Notes: generated from the sequence alone by a model not told the origin. A stretch of 64,000 nt of DNA from Mesostigma viride (GCA_009746045.1 RPFO01000231.1:1741840-1805839); one strand, 5' to 3'. Shown: positions 41,684-52,879, numbered from the stretch's first letter. A program made the numbers and translations.

Positions 41684-43300
41684 GATGAGGTCAGCGAGAA
41701 AGTTCTGCTTGTTCGTCGGTCTCCCGGGCCTCCCCATGCAGGCTCATTCTCAATCACTAGGCCAGGTTCGCGGCCAGCCAGAAGAGCAAATTAGCAGGCA
41801 CGTGCCTGGCGCATATAACATAATCCAAGTGGATTATTTTATTCAGTGCAACAATAATAAACAGGTACGGTGATCGACAGGACGCAAACCTGCCAGATGC
41901 CGGTCTGCAGTGGACAAGGCGGGGTAATGCCGTGTTGAGTGCGCACCGAGAAGGTCGACCACTCATACAGAGTGCGGATGACAGTAATAATCAGGGGGGT
42001 GGGGACGCGAGCGCGAGCAAGGACACCCCCGCAGAGAGCGGCCCAGAGGACAGAATCAAAGGCCTTGATGAAGTCGACAAAGATCATGAATGATGGCGGG
42101 AAACTCACCAGGTTGCAGGAGCGCGATTTCCTCAAACAGACGGTGCGCGACCAAGATGGCCATGACAGTGTTGCCGCCCAGGACGAAAGCCCATTTGACT
42201 CTCCCCAAGGTGACGGTCGAGAGCAGAACGAAGGCGGTTGAGGATCATGCGCATGAACAACTTGCATGCGGCGCTCTGGATGCACACTCCTCAGGTAGTT
42301 GGCGGGGTCGTCAGGGGAGCTTTTGTTTTTGTACAGCATATAATACGGTAGCTGTGCTGCCACTTAGGAATCGGCGGCGCGTCGGCAAGCAGGATCCAGT
42401 TGCAGACGTCAAGCAGGAACCCCAAGAGCACCGGGGCGGGGAGCTGCCAGTTCAGGTCCGGTACGGCGGTGTTATAGAAGCCGAGTTGCTTGGCGGCTGG
42501 GTGCGCAGCTCGGTCTTGGTGAACGGCAGTAGCTTGTTGGGGTCGGAAAGGGGTTCCGTCGACAGGGGCGGGTGCGTGTGGATGAGTCCTGCTGATTGGC
42601 GGGCGGCGTGGGCGGCGCAGGTACGCCCGCTGCAGGCGCCAGGCAAGCGGCCGCCGCAGAGGGCCAAGCGGCGGACTCGGGTGGCGGGGGAGCGCCGATC
42701 GAGCAGCGCCCGGCGGGGACTGGGATCGAGGAATACCATCGGTCCAGCTGCTGCTGCGGTGAGCGTCCGGGCGGGGCGCCGGCTGCACGCCGCCAGCTGG
42801 GCGTTGGTCCTGGCGCACATGGTAGATCCAGGCGTACTTGCCGTGCTGGTCCTCCAGGTGGGCGAAGTATTCGCGGACATGGAGGTACTCCTGCTCCTTG
42901 GCTGCCAGATGGCGCCGAGTGGTATTCGTCTCTGAGGCGGACGTACCAGTTGGCAGCGGGCGGAGTCGCGGCTCGGTCTCAACTTAGGGCTTGCCGGGCC
43001 TGGATCACGGCGGGGAGCTGGTGCAGGCTGGCGAAGCGGGGCGCCGGGGCGGCGGGGGGGCATGCAGCAGGGTCCCTACCGGGCCTGGGCAGCTTGCCAG
43101 CGAGGTGCCCGGTGCCGAAGGGCGGATGCCGGGCCGGCAGTGGGCAGCTGAGCGTCAGGCTGGCCGGGATGTCCAGCGCGACGAACTAGCTCCTCCGCCG
43201 CGTGCTTGTGGTAGCCGCGAGTTTTTTGAGGAAGTCCTCCAGCGGCATCGTCAGATTTTTCAAGAATGCAGCTGCAGTGTTCGCAAATCATGCCGCGGGT

Positions 43301-44020
43301 GGTGCCATGTGCTTACAAAAGTGCGAACTGGGGCATCGCAGGCGAATGCGAGCGGTGATGATGTGATGATCTGAGCGCACCAGGGGGATCAATGTGTGCG
43401 AGCGAGCAGCTAGTACAGATCCTTAATGACGCTTGCGCTCTACAACGTAGTTGAGGCAGCATTGCACAAATTTTTCTGTTCCAGTCGGCGAGATGCGCGT
43501 GACCAGAGCATCATGACTATCTATGCAGAAAGCAGGTGTTGGCAGTCACCAAATCGCATGTCGTATACGACATGCGATTATAAGCAAAACAGCAAAAAGT
43601 GCAGTGTCGCCATTGGAGACTCGGTACCGGCGTCGGGGGCGTGCTGACATCCTCCAGTGGACCTTGTGGAAGCGTTGCGTTGCATGGCCGGTCCGGTACT
43701 GTAGCAGAGCGAGGTAGTTGCCACCAGGGGTGCCGTTCGCCAGATTCTCCAGCTCAGCAAAGAAGTCCTTGGATCTTGTTCAGGGTGGCCACCGGAGTGC
43801 GGTGCGTAACCGACGCCCATGTACCGTCAGGGCGTAGGTCGAGTGGCCCTCCACCGAATGGAACTATGGTGGCCATGCTAGGAGGTGGGCGTTGATCGAC
43901 CAGCTGGGCCGGGCTAGCTCGCCCATGTGGCGCACACAGTGAGCGGTGAGCAGAGGAGACCGACGCCCCCGTTCCCAGTGCCGGCGCCGGCGCCATAATA
44001 AAATCGCCAGCCGGATTTTA
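43301..44020. other. Unassigned, probable mobile-element DNA
   Basis: Overlapping frames on both strands (43578-43996) with no recognisable motif. It lies between two LINE 3' ends facing apart, so it may be a 5' part of either. Confidence 0.35.
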
Positions 44021-44029
44021 CCCAAAATA

Positions 44030-44306
44030 TGCGGGCAGCCTCCTGGTTTGTCTGTAATATGGAGGCAGATGGTGCGCAAGGATAGATGGCAAGTAGTAAT
44101 GAAGGAGACCACCCCCAAGCCTGTGGGGGCTCCGCGTGTGACCAAGTATGGCATTCATAGCGATTTTGGCCGCGGTGCCCACATGCACCCCTGTAACTAG
44201 GACCTAGATAGCTTATACCATCCATTCCATCCCATGTTCCCCTCCCACTGAGGACTTATGCTCACGTGATCAATGCAGTCACGTGTCTATTAATTAATTA
44301 ATTAAT
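44030..44306 (+). mobile_element. 5'-truncated LINE 3' end, + orientation, (TTAA)n tail
   Basis: Reverse-complement match over about 250 bp to 40508-40770, including the TTTGTCTGTAATATGGAGGC and CTGAGGACTTATGCTCACGTG blocks. It ends in ATTAATTAATTAATTAATG. Confidence 0.65.
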
Positions 44307-44560
44307 GCAGGCTTTATCACTTATTTATTGCTACGCAGGCTAATTTTACTTGAACAGGTTTTGCATGATGGTAGCTCATAACAGTGTTTTCTGACAGCGT
44401 GCATACTATATTACATCCAAGTGGATGGGAGCCTGCTGGAGTTCAGAGCCTAGTGTAACTAGCTGAATTCAGCATACGGCCAAACAAAGTGTAACTGATG
44501 ATTACTGGAATGACTTGAGTTTTGGGGGCTAACGTACAGAGTACGTACTCTTTCAATGGT

Positions 44561-44923
44561 TTTTGTGGGTGAACCCTGGGTTAATGCCCCTAAAAACCCT
44601 CAGGCTCTGGCAGAAGCCTTTGTATTCTCCTGGGCTATCGGTTTTTTAGCATGCAACCTACCCCCACACCCGTCGTGGTGGCCGAGCCGGTACAGACGTA
44701 CAGTCGTCGATCTTGGATTAATTAATAAATTAATTAATTAGCACGTAACAGTGACGATCTTGGATAGTCCGGATGGCGGTGGAGTTGCTATCTGCGAGTC
44801 CAGACGTAGGCGAGTGAGTCGACTCAGTCGCGCCACTTGCCTTCGCGGGTGAAGTATCCACGTAGAAACGTACCTTATCGGGTACTCCGTGGCATGCCTT
44901 CAGTGCATGTTCACGCACTTACT
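44561..44923 (+). mobile_element. SINE-like insertion with (TTAC)n tail and tRNA-Leu/Ser-like promoter
   Basis: Flanked by perfect 15-bp duplications TACTCTTTCAATGGT (44546-44560 and 44924-44938). It contains an A box, TGGCCGAGCCGG, at 44679-44690, exactly fitting the polymerase III consensus and typical of class II tRNAs (Leu/Ser). A B-box-like CTGCGAGTCC lies at 44792-44801. The 3' end is GTACTCCGTGGCATGCC...CGCACTTACTTAC. The A box is 118 bp from the left end, so the head may be composite. Confidence 0.65.
44719..44754 (-). mobile_element. 36-bp tail-only insertion inside the SINE
   Basis: Flanked by perfect 11-bp duplications CGATCTTGGAT (44708-44718, 44755-44765). It consists only of (TTAA)n and GCACGTAACAGTGA, the extreme 3' end of a (TTAA)n-tailed element in - orientation. 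Confidence 0.65.
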
Positions 44924-44989
44924 TACTCTTTCAATGGTCGGCCTTTGTGTTGGGTTCTGCAGCTGGACGGTATGGGATAGCATCTTGGA

Positions 44990-45290
44990 ATCTGTCCATG
45001 CCTAGCCTCTTGCGTCGAAAATCCATGGGTGGCCGCCGACCTTTCTGCGCATCATTGGCCAGCTCGCAGCTGGGGCCTGCATGTGTGAGGACATTGCGCC
45101 GGCCCTGGCTGAACGCAGCAAGCCGGCTGGGTGCCAGCTATTAGTCTAACAATCTGATGTGTACGTCGACTCTGATCTGTGTGGGCCTGAGGGTGCCCAG
45201 ATAGGCCCAGGCGCTCCTGGTACATGTGACCGCTGCCCACTACCCCGGTAACCGGCAGCTCTACGTACCAGTATATGCATTGCACCATGT
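44990..45290 (-). pseudogene. Second LINE C-terminal fragment
   Basis: RLGLSGHPQAHTDQ and neighbouring sequence match the GRLGLAGHLARTDQ end of the LINE at about 40970-40930; nucleotide similarity covers 40780-40980 and 44995-45195. Confidence 0.45.
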
Positions 45291-45636
45291 GGACAAAAAT
45301 TACGGACCCTTTTCAAGCTCCCGGTCCAAGGAGTCACAGAGCCCCTGGAAACTATCTGCAGTCTCCACCTCCCCCGTCTGCATCGGTTAATCGTGCTCAG
45401 GACACCCGGGCAATGCTCGTTAAAAAACAGGCACGCGTGATACAACTCTGTGACGGCGGCCGCATAATCCTCCCGGCGGCGCCATCGCCAGCAGCGCCTG
45501 CCTGTGGTGCCGAATGGATCGAGTACAGCAACTTAGCTCCACCCCGCTCCACCGGCGGTGTATCCCGGACCCACGGTGACTGCGCATGTACGCCTCGAGC
45601 ATCGGCAGGTGCACGGCGATCGATGCCCTCCTGGAT

Positions 45637-46275
45637 TAATTAATTAATTAATTAGGAACATAACTCCGTTGGGAGTATATGTAGCACATAGCCCTGAGAA
45701 GGGGCATATGAGCCTATAATACATTCTAAGCTAATTCCTGCAAGGGTGGGAATGTAAACAACACTTGCTCTAGGTGCACCAGGGCACCCGCACCCTCATG
45801 GTCTATCACGCTATGCCCGGGTAAGGGGGGGAGCATGCCTGTGCGGGGGAAGATCATCATGGAGTATACAAGAGCTATGGCATGGCTTCTCAGCAGAGAG
45901 TGACTCCCTGCATGGGCACAACATTACTAAATAAGGCTAGGCATCGTCTGGAGTGTGGCACATCATAGGCACACATGTACATGACTAAAAGGCTAGGCCT
46001 CAGCTGGTATAGTGCCTGTATAGTAGCCCTTTGCTATGACATGCTCACAATTCACATGGGTCTTATTGCACCCACAGTTTGCCGGATCGTTAGCCTGTCC
46101 TTTTAGCTAGCCGCGCCCGAAATCTTGCAGCTGTGGCATGCCTTTGGCATGAAGGAGACTGGGGGTCTCTGCCCTTTCTCCTGTAGTGCACACACAGGGA
46201 TTAAAAGCACTTCGGTGCTCCGTGACTCCCCAACGGGAGCACGAGTTTAATTAATTAATTAATTAATTAATAGTA
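45637..46275 (-). mobile_element. 639-bp element bounded by (TTAA)n tracts and a 12-bp target duplication
   Basis: Perfect flanking repeats GCCCTCCTGGAT (45625-45636 and 46276-46287). Both ends carry (TTAA)n followed by a short inverted motif around CCGTTGGGAG / CTCCCCAACGGGAG. No coding capacity. A copy of its right end is inserted at 25305. Confidence 0.65.
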
Positions 46276-46287
46276 GCCCTCCTGGAT

Positions 46288-47874
46288 GAGTGGGCTAAAG
46301 TCCCTGCTGGGTTCATCCATTCCATAATATAAAGAAGCTCTATCACCGTTCAATGGCAGCTGATCGCAGTCCAGGGAAACTGGAGCAGCCGGATCTGCAG
46401 TCCAGCCGGGAGGGCCTCCTGGCTCGCCAGCCCTCCTCCGGCCTTCAACGACAAGAGCTTCTCAGAACCCCACATTGCTAGGCCTGCTTCATCCCCTGGT
46501 GGGCAGCCGCCCGCATCAAGAACAGGGACCACCTTGGGACCACCTGCCCTCAGAGCCCTTGCCCGACGCAGTGCCTGGATTGCCATGCAGCGCACTCGTG
46601 AGCGGTGAGTCGCCCGGTGGCTGCCACAGTTCGCCACGTACATCACGACTGTTTAACGAACTCGGGCCACAACGGCTGGCATCACTGATAGCTGGTACAG
46701 ATGCTACCACCGGCCGGGCTCGTCCCTGGCCAGCCACCTCGTCAGCTTATTATGCATGATGAGCTCATCCTGCGCCCCTGGGACCTAGCTCCCTGGCGGC
46801 GCCGCCTGCGATAGAAACCCGGCTGCGCCATCCGCAGGTCTTTGCCCGATGTGCCCCATTTTCCCAAGTAGCCCCCCCGCCACGTGGCAGCCTCGCGGAT
46901 CACCCATGAATTTTGGTGATGGCAGATAGAATCGCGCGTGCGCTTCGTCGTTCGATGCCCTTGGCCTGGATCAAACACCACACACACACGGTTATCTGAG
47001 CCACATACTCAATGTCTCCGGCACACCTGGCATCTAACGGCGCCACCACCACCTTGTACGCTCTCCACCAGCTGCCTGCGTCGCCTCCCGCTCCAACTCA
47101 GTTAGCGCGGACGGTAGCGAGCCGGCCAGCTGCTCCATGGAGTTCGTCTCAATACTCTCCCCTGACAGCCTCCGGAGTCAGCACGTTGTCCCCCAAAATC
47201 CTCAAATCTCTGCGGCGCGGCGCCTGCAGCCTCGAGCGCCCCCAACAGCTCGTCCTGCGACATCCCGGCGTCCCACGCGCGCGCAGGATATCCCTGCACA
47301 CCATCGACTCCAACGCCAGCTAGGCCCACCCCTCATGCGACCTTGATCGCCCACCATGTTTGCTGCAAGTCTCTAGGGAAATTAGTAATTAGTGAGACAA
47401 CTACGTGGCTGGCCAGTGTATGCATTTTCAAGGCAGAAACACGCAGGTTCAGTAGTATATTTGCCCAAGAAATTAACGCTGTTTGAGCTGGGCCGGCTTG
47501 ATCCTAATGGCGTTCCTGGCCTAACGGTCCCTTTAGTACAGACCTGAGGTTGTGCTTGGAATGAATGTGGGCACCTGAGTGACACTTAGGTAGTTTAGTA
47601 TGGCAAAGTTCTGACAAGTATTGTAAACATGGGCAAATGATTCATCCTATTCATGTGTATTCATTACATAGGTTTTGTTCTTAAAACCAAATGATATGGT
47701 CTGGCTCAAGCTATAGCCGGGCTCATAAAAAATGCATTTGTTATGGCCAGTTACGCCATGAGCAGTCCACGTGTGGGTGGCACAGTATGTACATTTGATG
47801 CGCACAGCAGGTATATCAATTTTATTTGCTTCATTCTGATATAGTGGCCCCGCTAACACTGACATCGCCTTAAT
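46288..47874. other. Intergenic, no supported gene
   Basis: G+C-rich frames on both strands between 46350 and 47346 have no recognisable motif and may be element remains. The rest is plain sequence downstream of the MYND gene. Confidence 0.35.
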
Positions 47875-47879
47875 TTACA
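47875..47879 (-). terminator. Possible TGTAA polyadenylation signal for the MYND gene
   Basis: The - strand reads TGTAA here, about 120 bases past the stop codon. TGTAA is the usual polyadenylation signal in chlorophyte algae. It is a short motif, so chance occurrence is possible. Confidence 0.3.
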
Positions 47880-47996
47880 GCATGCTATAAATAATTTCCC
47901 CCGGGTGATGATTAATGAGTCCTTTCACAAGCGCTCCTAGCGACACCAACCGTCCCCCCGCTCCATCTGGCGCTGGCCCAGATTCCTGCATTGCGC

Positions 47997-49988
47997 TCAT
48001 TTCCGGAGCGCCGGGTCTAAACGCGCGAGTATCGTGACCGCCGTGTCGAACGATTCCCTGTCACTGGCCACCTCGGGCGCCTTGAGCACCCGCTCCAACA
48101 CATCCGCAGCACCTGCGGCCCAGAAATCCTGCCTGCACGCCGGGTGCGTGCTCAGCATGAGCCACCAGAAATCCACCCAGCATATCAACGGCCATGGCCA
48201 CCCCACCCTGCCAGGGGGCGTTGGCCCCTCGCCGCCCCCCTCGCGTAAGAGCGCCATCTGCGCGCACTTTACCAGCAGCCAGCACGCGTACGCGCTCCCC
48301 GCCAGCTTCTCAGGGGCGTCAGGGACCGACGTGATGACCCTGCGGAGCGGCCGCGCCGCGCGGATGACCAAGTCCAGATCGTCCCGCTCGACACCCTGGC
48401 GCAGGGACTGGACCAGGTGGTCGCACACGCCCACCGCGTGCAGCTGCGCTGCGCCCTTGTCATCCCTCGCCAGCGCCCAGATGGCCGACAGGACCACCTT
48501 TTGCACATCCTTTGGGGCATTTTCTTCCCCATGACCCCATTGCCCCTGCGAGCCGATGGACCCGGCACCTGGTTGCCGCTGCGCTGGCGTGCTACGGGCC
48601 TGGCGCGCAGTGACACTTCTCTCCCTGCTGGCATTTCCCTCATGGGCGTTTTCCATGTTCGCCGCCCACAAAACGTACACCATGTGGCAGCAGCTACCGT
48701 GCGTCTGGAAGGGGGCCGCGTGGTCGTGGGCTTCGCACAGCGTGTAGATCATCCACGCAACGTCACCGACGAGGGCGTGCAACGGCAAGGGATCAACCAA
48801 AGAGGTCGTGGCACCCTGCAGCATTGCGTCCCGCTCATGTGCCCACAACGGCGACCGAGCCAACGCGAGCACGCGCACCAAGTTCTCGCACACGCGCGGG
48901 CTGGCCAGCGAACGCGCCACGTCGCCGTAGAACCACCGCCTGAGCCTGCGGGCGTGTCGGACCAGCACGGAAATCAGCGCGCCTCGCTGACTCACGGCCG
49001 CCGGGGTGTTTGACCACAGCAGGGGTGTCATGGATCGGTCCGAGGGGTGGCGCTCCTGGGCGGCGATCAGCACGTGGATTGCCCCGCACACAGTCGCCAG
49101 GTCCGCGGTGGCCACTTGCAGGTGCACGGACACAACGGCCCCGCGATCGGCAGGGAATGCAGCGATCCTGTCGCGCACGTCTTTATCTGTTTCCGCAATC
49201 GACGACTCTGTGGCGGCCACTGCGTCGCTCAGGCAGGCATCAAGTGCAGCGAACAGCCGGTCGCGTGAGCCCCGGCTGGCCGTGAACAGCGGACCGTTCC
49301 GGATCAGACGGGCGCGGTTGCCGCAACCAGGACGTGTGCATTCGTCCGCCACGGCCTGGAGCGCCCACAGCAAGGCACAGGATTCAAAGCGGGCGGAGCG
49401 GGTGTCGGGACTTGGCGCAGAGGCCCAGACCACGCACTCGACGGCCATCTCGAACGTGTCAGCGGCGCCGAATGCCTCGCACAGGGACGATACTTTGGAC
49501 TTAGCAAGTTTGGATAGGAGGCTGAGCGTGGGGCTCGCGAGGGTATCGTCTCGCACCCGAACTGCACGCCGGAGGGCACGCGTTAAACTGGAGACGACGC
49601 CGAGGCGGCCCAAGACGGCCTTGTTCTTGACCGAGTCGCCTGCCAGGTCCTCCATGCTGGTGACGATGTCGCGGAGGGGCACTGGGCTGAGACCTTGGAG
49701 CGCGCGGTCCAGTGCAGATGCCAGCAGTTCGCACGCGCCCGCTCGCGCCAGCACGCGCTCGCTCTTGCCAGACATGCAGTACAGGACATGTTGCAGTGCC
49801 TTAAAGGGCGGATCCTCATCGGGGGGCGTGTCGAGCGTGCCGTTGAGCTGGCGCGCGACCGCGCCGACCAGCTCAGTCGCTTCGGAGAGGTCCAACGGCG
49901 GGGGGAACTCCTCGTTTGCCATCTCCTCCCACGCGACCCAGTCCTTGCAGTCTTCTTTGTGATGAGGGTAGTCCCTGACCTGGCATTC
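47997..49988 (-). CDS. MYND gene exon 2 (second half of zinc finger and helical body)
   Basis: The acceptor ATGTTGCTACAG precedes GAATGCCAG and completes the finger as ECQVRDYPHHKEDCKDW. The open frame then runs to TGA at 47999-47997, with no further intron needed. Confidence 0.85.
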   Translation of the reverse strand, partial: ECQVRDYPHHKEDCKDWVAWEEMANEEFPPPLDLSEATELVGAVARQLNGTLDTPPDEDPPFKALQHVLYCMSGKSERVLARAGACELLASALDRALQGLSPVPLRDIVTSMEDLAGDSVKNKAVLGRLGVVSSLTRALRRAVRVRDDTLASPTLSLLSKLAKSKVSSLCEAFGAADTFEMAVECVVWASAPSPDTRSARFESCALLWALQAVADECTRPGCGNRARLIRNGPLFTASRGSRDRLFAALDACLSDAVAATESSIAETDKDVRDRIAAFPADRGAVVSVHLQVATADLATVCGAIHVLIAAQERHPSDRSMTPLLWSNTPAAVSQRGALISVLVRHARRLRRWFYGDVARSLASPRVCENLVRVLALARSPLWAHERDAMLQGATTSLVDPLPLHALVGDVAWMIYTLCEAHDHAAPFQTHGSCCHMVYVLWAANMENAHEGNASRERSVTARQARSTPAQRQPGAGSIGSQGQWGHGEENAPKDVQKVVLSAIWALARDDKGAAQLHAVGVCDHLVQSLRQGVERDDLDLVIRAARPLRRVITSVPDAPEKLAGSAYACWLLVKCAQMALLREGGGEGPTPPGRVGWPWPLICWVDFWWLMLSTHPACRQDFWAAGAADVLERVLKAPEVASDRESFDTAVTILARLDPALRK

Positions 49989-50375
49989 CTGTAGCAACAT
50001 GAAGGCGCAAAAAAAAACGAAGTTGAGAGCACGACATGCACCGGATTATCAAGCGGAATTCTCGAAAGTAGCAGACGTTATGAGGTACGAAGGTCAACGC
50101 GATATCCCTTATTACATCTTGTCATCTCTCTATCGAAAAATCGTTGTTTCGACACGATTACTCACTCGGGAGCAGTAGTAGACAACATGACACCTGGCGC
50201 ATGACTTCGTGGCCGCCGCATGACAGTCTCCGTTATAACATGTCACTTCTAGGGCGACATCAGGATTAAGGGCGACATCAGGACTAGGTTGCCTAGCGCG
50301 TTTCACAATGTAGTAAACCGCGGCAGAGCAACATAGGCACGCGACTGAAACAGCCGTGATAGACTGAAGATCCAT
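47997..50375 (-). CDS. MYND zinc-finger protein with N-terminal membrane anchor and armadillo-like body
   Basis: Two exons, 50375-50166 and 49988-47997, joined in phase 0 across a 177-bp intron (GTGAGT ... CTACAG); 733 residues. The start codon lies in GCGGCCATGG. Residues about 6-25 are hydrophobic and followed by KRAR, a likely signal anchor. The MYND finger runs from about residue 46 to 84, with ligands C46, C51, C59, C62, C68, C72, H79 or H80 and C84; the intron falls between YYCSR and ECQ. MYND fingers bind proline-rich peptides in partner proteins. The remaining 600-odd residues are alpha-helical with leucine/alanine-rich segments resembling armadillo repeats (for example LLSKLAKSKVSSLCEAFGAA); I infer a protein-binding scaffold. 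No SET domain is seen. Confidence 0.85.
50166..50375 (-). CDS. MYND gene exon 1 (membrane anchor and first half of zinc finger)
   Basis: Seventy codons from ATG at 50375 to the donor GTGAGT, which starts at 50165. It encodes the hydrophobic anchor and zinc ligands up to YYCSR. Confidence 0.85.
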
Positions 50376-51277
50376 GGCCGCGCCGGCTCCTCAGTTCTGG
50401 CCCCTTCTGTCACATTGCTACGTCGGACTTCCTCTGTCGTGATGTTGCGAGCAGGGGAGTTTCACAACCAAAATACATGTATTACAAATGTGGCGTTTCC
50501 GCAAGAGGCAATCGTTTGGACGTTGTGGGTACACACGTCTTCTATGGAGCGCACTAGTCATTTTATTATTTCTCGCCGTTTGCACTCAGGGTAGCAACAT
50601 TTTTCGCTTGTCAAATGCAACCCAGTTCCAAGTTATTTGCCTGTCAGTAAGTCAGTATATTCCCACGCCGATAACCCAACCGAGTTATTTGCCTGCCATG
50701 TTTGTGGCCAGCTCCATGCTGCTGTCGACGGTACAGAAGAGCTAATTAGCTTCGCATGGTCACGTGCCTGGTGAGTGATGGCCATGAATCATGAAGATAG
50801 ATGGACTCACACACCCTGCTCACACATGATTGTGGCAATGACCCGGACTGATGAGCATGGCTGCTGTACTGTAGCGCACGAGGTGGGCGCCGCGCCGGCA
50901 CGAAATGCCAGTAAAGCCGGGAGTACATACCGTACGTGAAAGAATGATGAACGCTTTCCTGACTTGACAGGATACTGAGCATATGTAGGCCGCAAAACAA
51001 GCCAGCGAGGATCTTCTTTGCAGCTGGCCATCGCAGGATGCTTGCTCGTTGTTTACCACAGGACAATTTGATAGATCGACCGGCTTCCTGATCAAGATGT
51101 ACTTTGCCGCAGGAAACTGCGAATAAAGCCCGTTTTCTGCGAGGGAAAAAAGTGTTGTGTTCATGGCAGCCAGATCTTTCCCGACCATAATGCATTAGGT
51201 ATATGGTGCCCGGTTAGAGAGGTCTCCTCACCAAAAAGCCATTCTCGCGGGGCGGTTTGAATTCCAGCCTGGGCGCC
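50376..51277. promoter_or_regulatory. Divergent intergenic region between MYND and ABC transporter genes
   Basis: About 900 bp separates two divergently transcribed starts, so both promoters should be here. I see no clear TATA box. An 85-codon + strand frame at 50488-50745 begins with a basic stretch and a hydrophobic run (LLWSALVILLFLAVC) that looks like a signal peptide. It could be a small gene, an exon or chance. A - strand frame of about 120-150 codons (51195-50746) has no recognisable features. Confidence 0.35.
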
Positions 51278-51404
51278 ATGGTGAAAACTCCGGATGCAGA
51301 GAGCGAGTCTTGGCACGACGCGGTGGAGCATATGGGTTCCGGGAGAAGCTCCTCCGACATCGGGCGAAGTTTCCCTACTAACAGCGGAATTGCGCCCAGA
51401 AATG
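51278..51404 (+). CDS. ABC transporter exon 1
   Basis: ATG in GCGCCATGG; 42 codons plus one base, polar and serine-rich (for example [14 protein letters not shown]), as is common for PDR N-termini. The donor is GTACAC. The phase-1 end joins G|TG to exon 2, giving Val. Confidence 0.7.
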
Positions 51405-52795
51405 GTACACGCCCTGATTGAAGCATCAGTATTTCTAAGACGACGTTGTCAACCGTCTCTCTAGTTCTACGCGTGCCCGCATGCGCCAGGTCATTGCCCA
51501 TTCCAGCCACGACTTATCGTTTGTCCCCCTTTCATTGGCATATCTGTGGATCCATGCATTGACCGTTGGACCCTGGTGCAGTGCTGGACCCGTTAAGCCG
51601 GGACTTCAACGTGAGGCTGTTCGCCAAGCGGCTGAAGAGCCTCCAGGTATGTCCCCCGTTCAATCGTGTCAACAGATACTGCTGATCACGTTCACCTGTT
51701 CGACAATTGCACAGCTGTCTCAGGCATATTGCCGGTCAACAATTGCACGGGTGTCTCAGGCATATTGCTGGTCCACAACTGCACAGCTACCTCAGGCATA
51801 TTGCTGGCTGACAATAGCACAGATCCCTCAGGCAAATCGCTGATCTACGGAAGCACAGATCCCTCAGACGTGTTGGTGCTGGCTAATTTAGATTATCAGG
51901 TTGTCCCTTGAAGCTCCCAGTGTCCCTGCACATGTCCATGTCCTGTCTTCTTGGCATGTGCACTCCACAATGAGACAGTCAACAAGGTGCTTGCCATGCT
52001 GACACCACACACCATGTCTACTTCAGCGTTCCTTTCATACAATAGATAGATAGACAGAATAGGATACAACAGATACAACAGCATGCTCTTCCCGGTAAAC
52101 CGTTTCCCCATGGGATTATAAAGGGTCGGGTGGCAGTAGAACACCATACGAGCTCGTGCCTCGTGGTAATGCTGACAGTGTGCGCTTTCATGGTAGCTCT
52201 GCTGTTTACGAGCGACGAGAAAGTCAGTAAAGCGAGCCTAGTCGTGCGTCCGCAACTGCTCAGACAATCCAATAAACTCCCGTGAACTGTGCGCGCATTA
52301 TTTGTTCTATCCCATTACCGCGCAAAGCAACCAAAGCTCACACCGGCTGTTGTCAGATCGTGTCTTCTCACATTAGCATTTCAAGGAACTAAGCTGCGCA
52401 CCACATCTCAGGGTCTAGCGGGCGACTCGCCTAAGCCTAGCGTGCGGGCAATGACACTTCATGTCACACTATACACTTTATGACTGTGTGTGTTAGGAGA
52501 TTATTCAAGTAATCCATGGATCCATTAATTAATTAATTAATTAATTCATTCATTAATTAATTTACACAAGTGGGGAGATAGCCCGCACGCATACAGAGGC
52601 GTGGCCGTGTACGCACGCCCAGTCGGATGTAGGCCTTCAGGTTTCCTGCCCTAATGCCATACACCCAGCCCTAATGCCCTTATGCCCTAATGCCCTAATG
52701 CAGGACATTGCCATTCTGCGGTAGAATTTTTTTTCTTCAGAGCATGCCATAGTAGTATGCGTGGTGCTAACCCCATACGTTGTGGCTGCCCACAC

Positions 52796-52866
<71 letters not shown>

Positions 52867-52879
52867 GTCTCTCTCTGTC

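Larger units (their letters stand above)
40508..43300 (-). mobile_element. Decayed LINE (non-LTR retrotransposon) with (TTAA)n tail
   Basis: Read on the - strand from about 43300 (upstream limit unclear). Recognised parts: SSPDDPANYLRS (about 42318-42283); IFVDFIKAFDSV (42084-42049) with the first catalytic Asp; LIFADDITLIE (41689-41657) with the FADD box; ILTYGAETWMLTQELEKQLD (about 41319-41260); GRLGLAGHLAR (about 40970-40938). The frame is broken several times. The 3' UTR ends CTGAGGACTTATGCTCAGG and then a (TTAA)n tail at 40508-40523. No endonuclease domain could be identified. Confidence 0.75.

Noticed and set aside
40508-44306. Single 3.8-kb DNA transposon with long terminal inverted repeats
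   Set aside because: The inverted arms are the 3' ends of a LINE family (one contiguous with LINE coding remains) and both end in the same (TTAA)n tail; a separate third end exists at 38985-39085.
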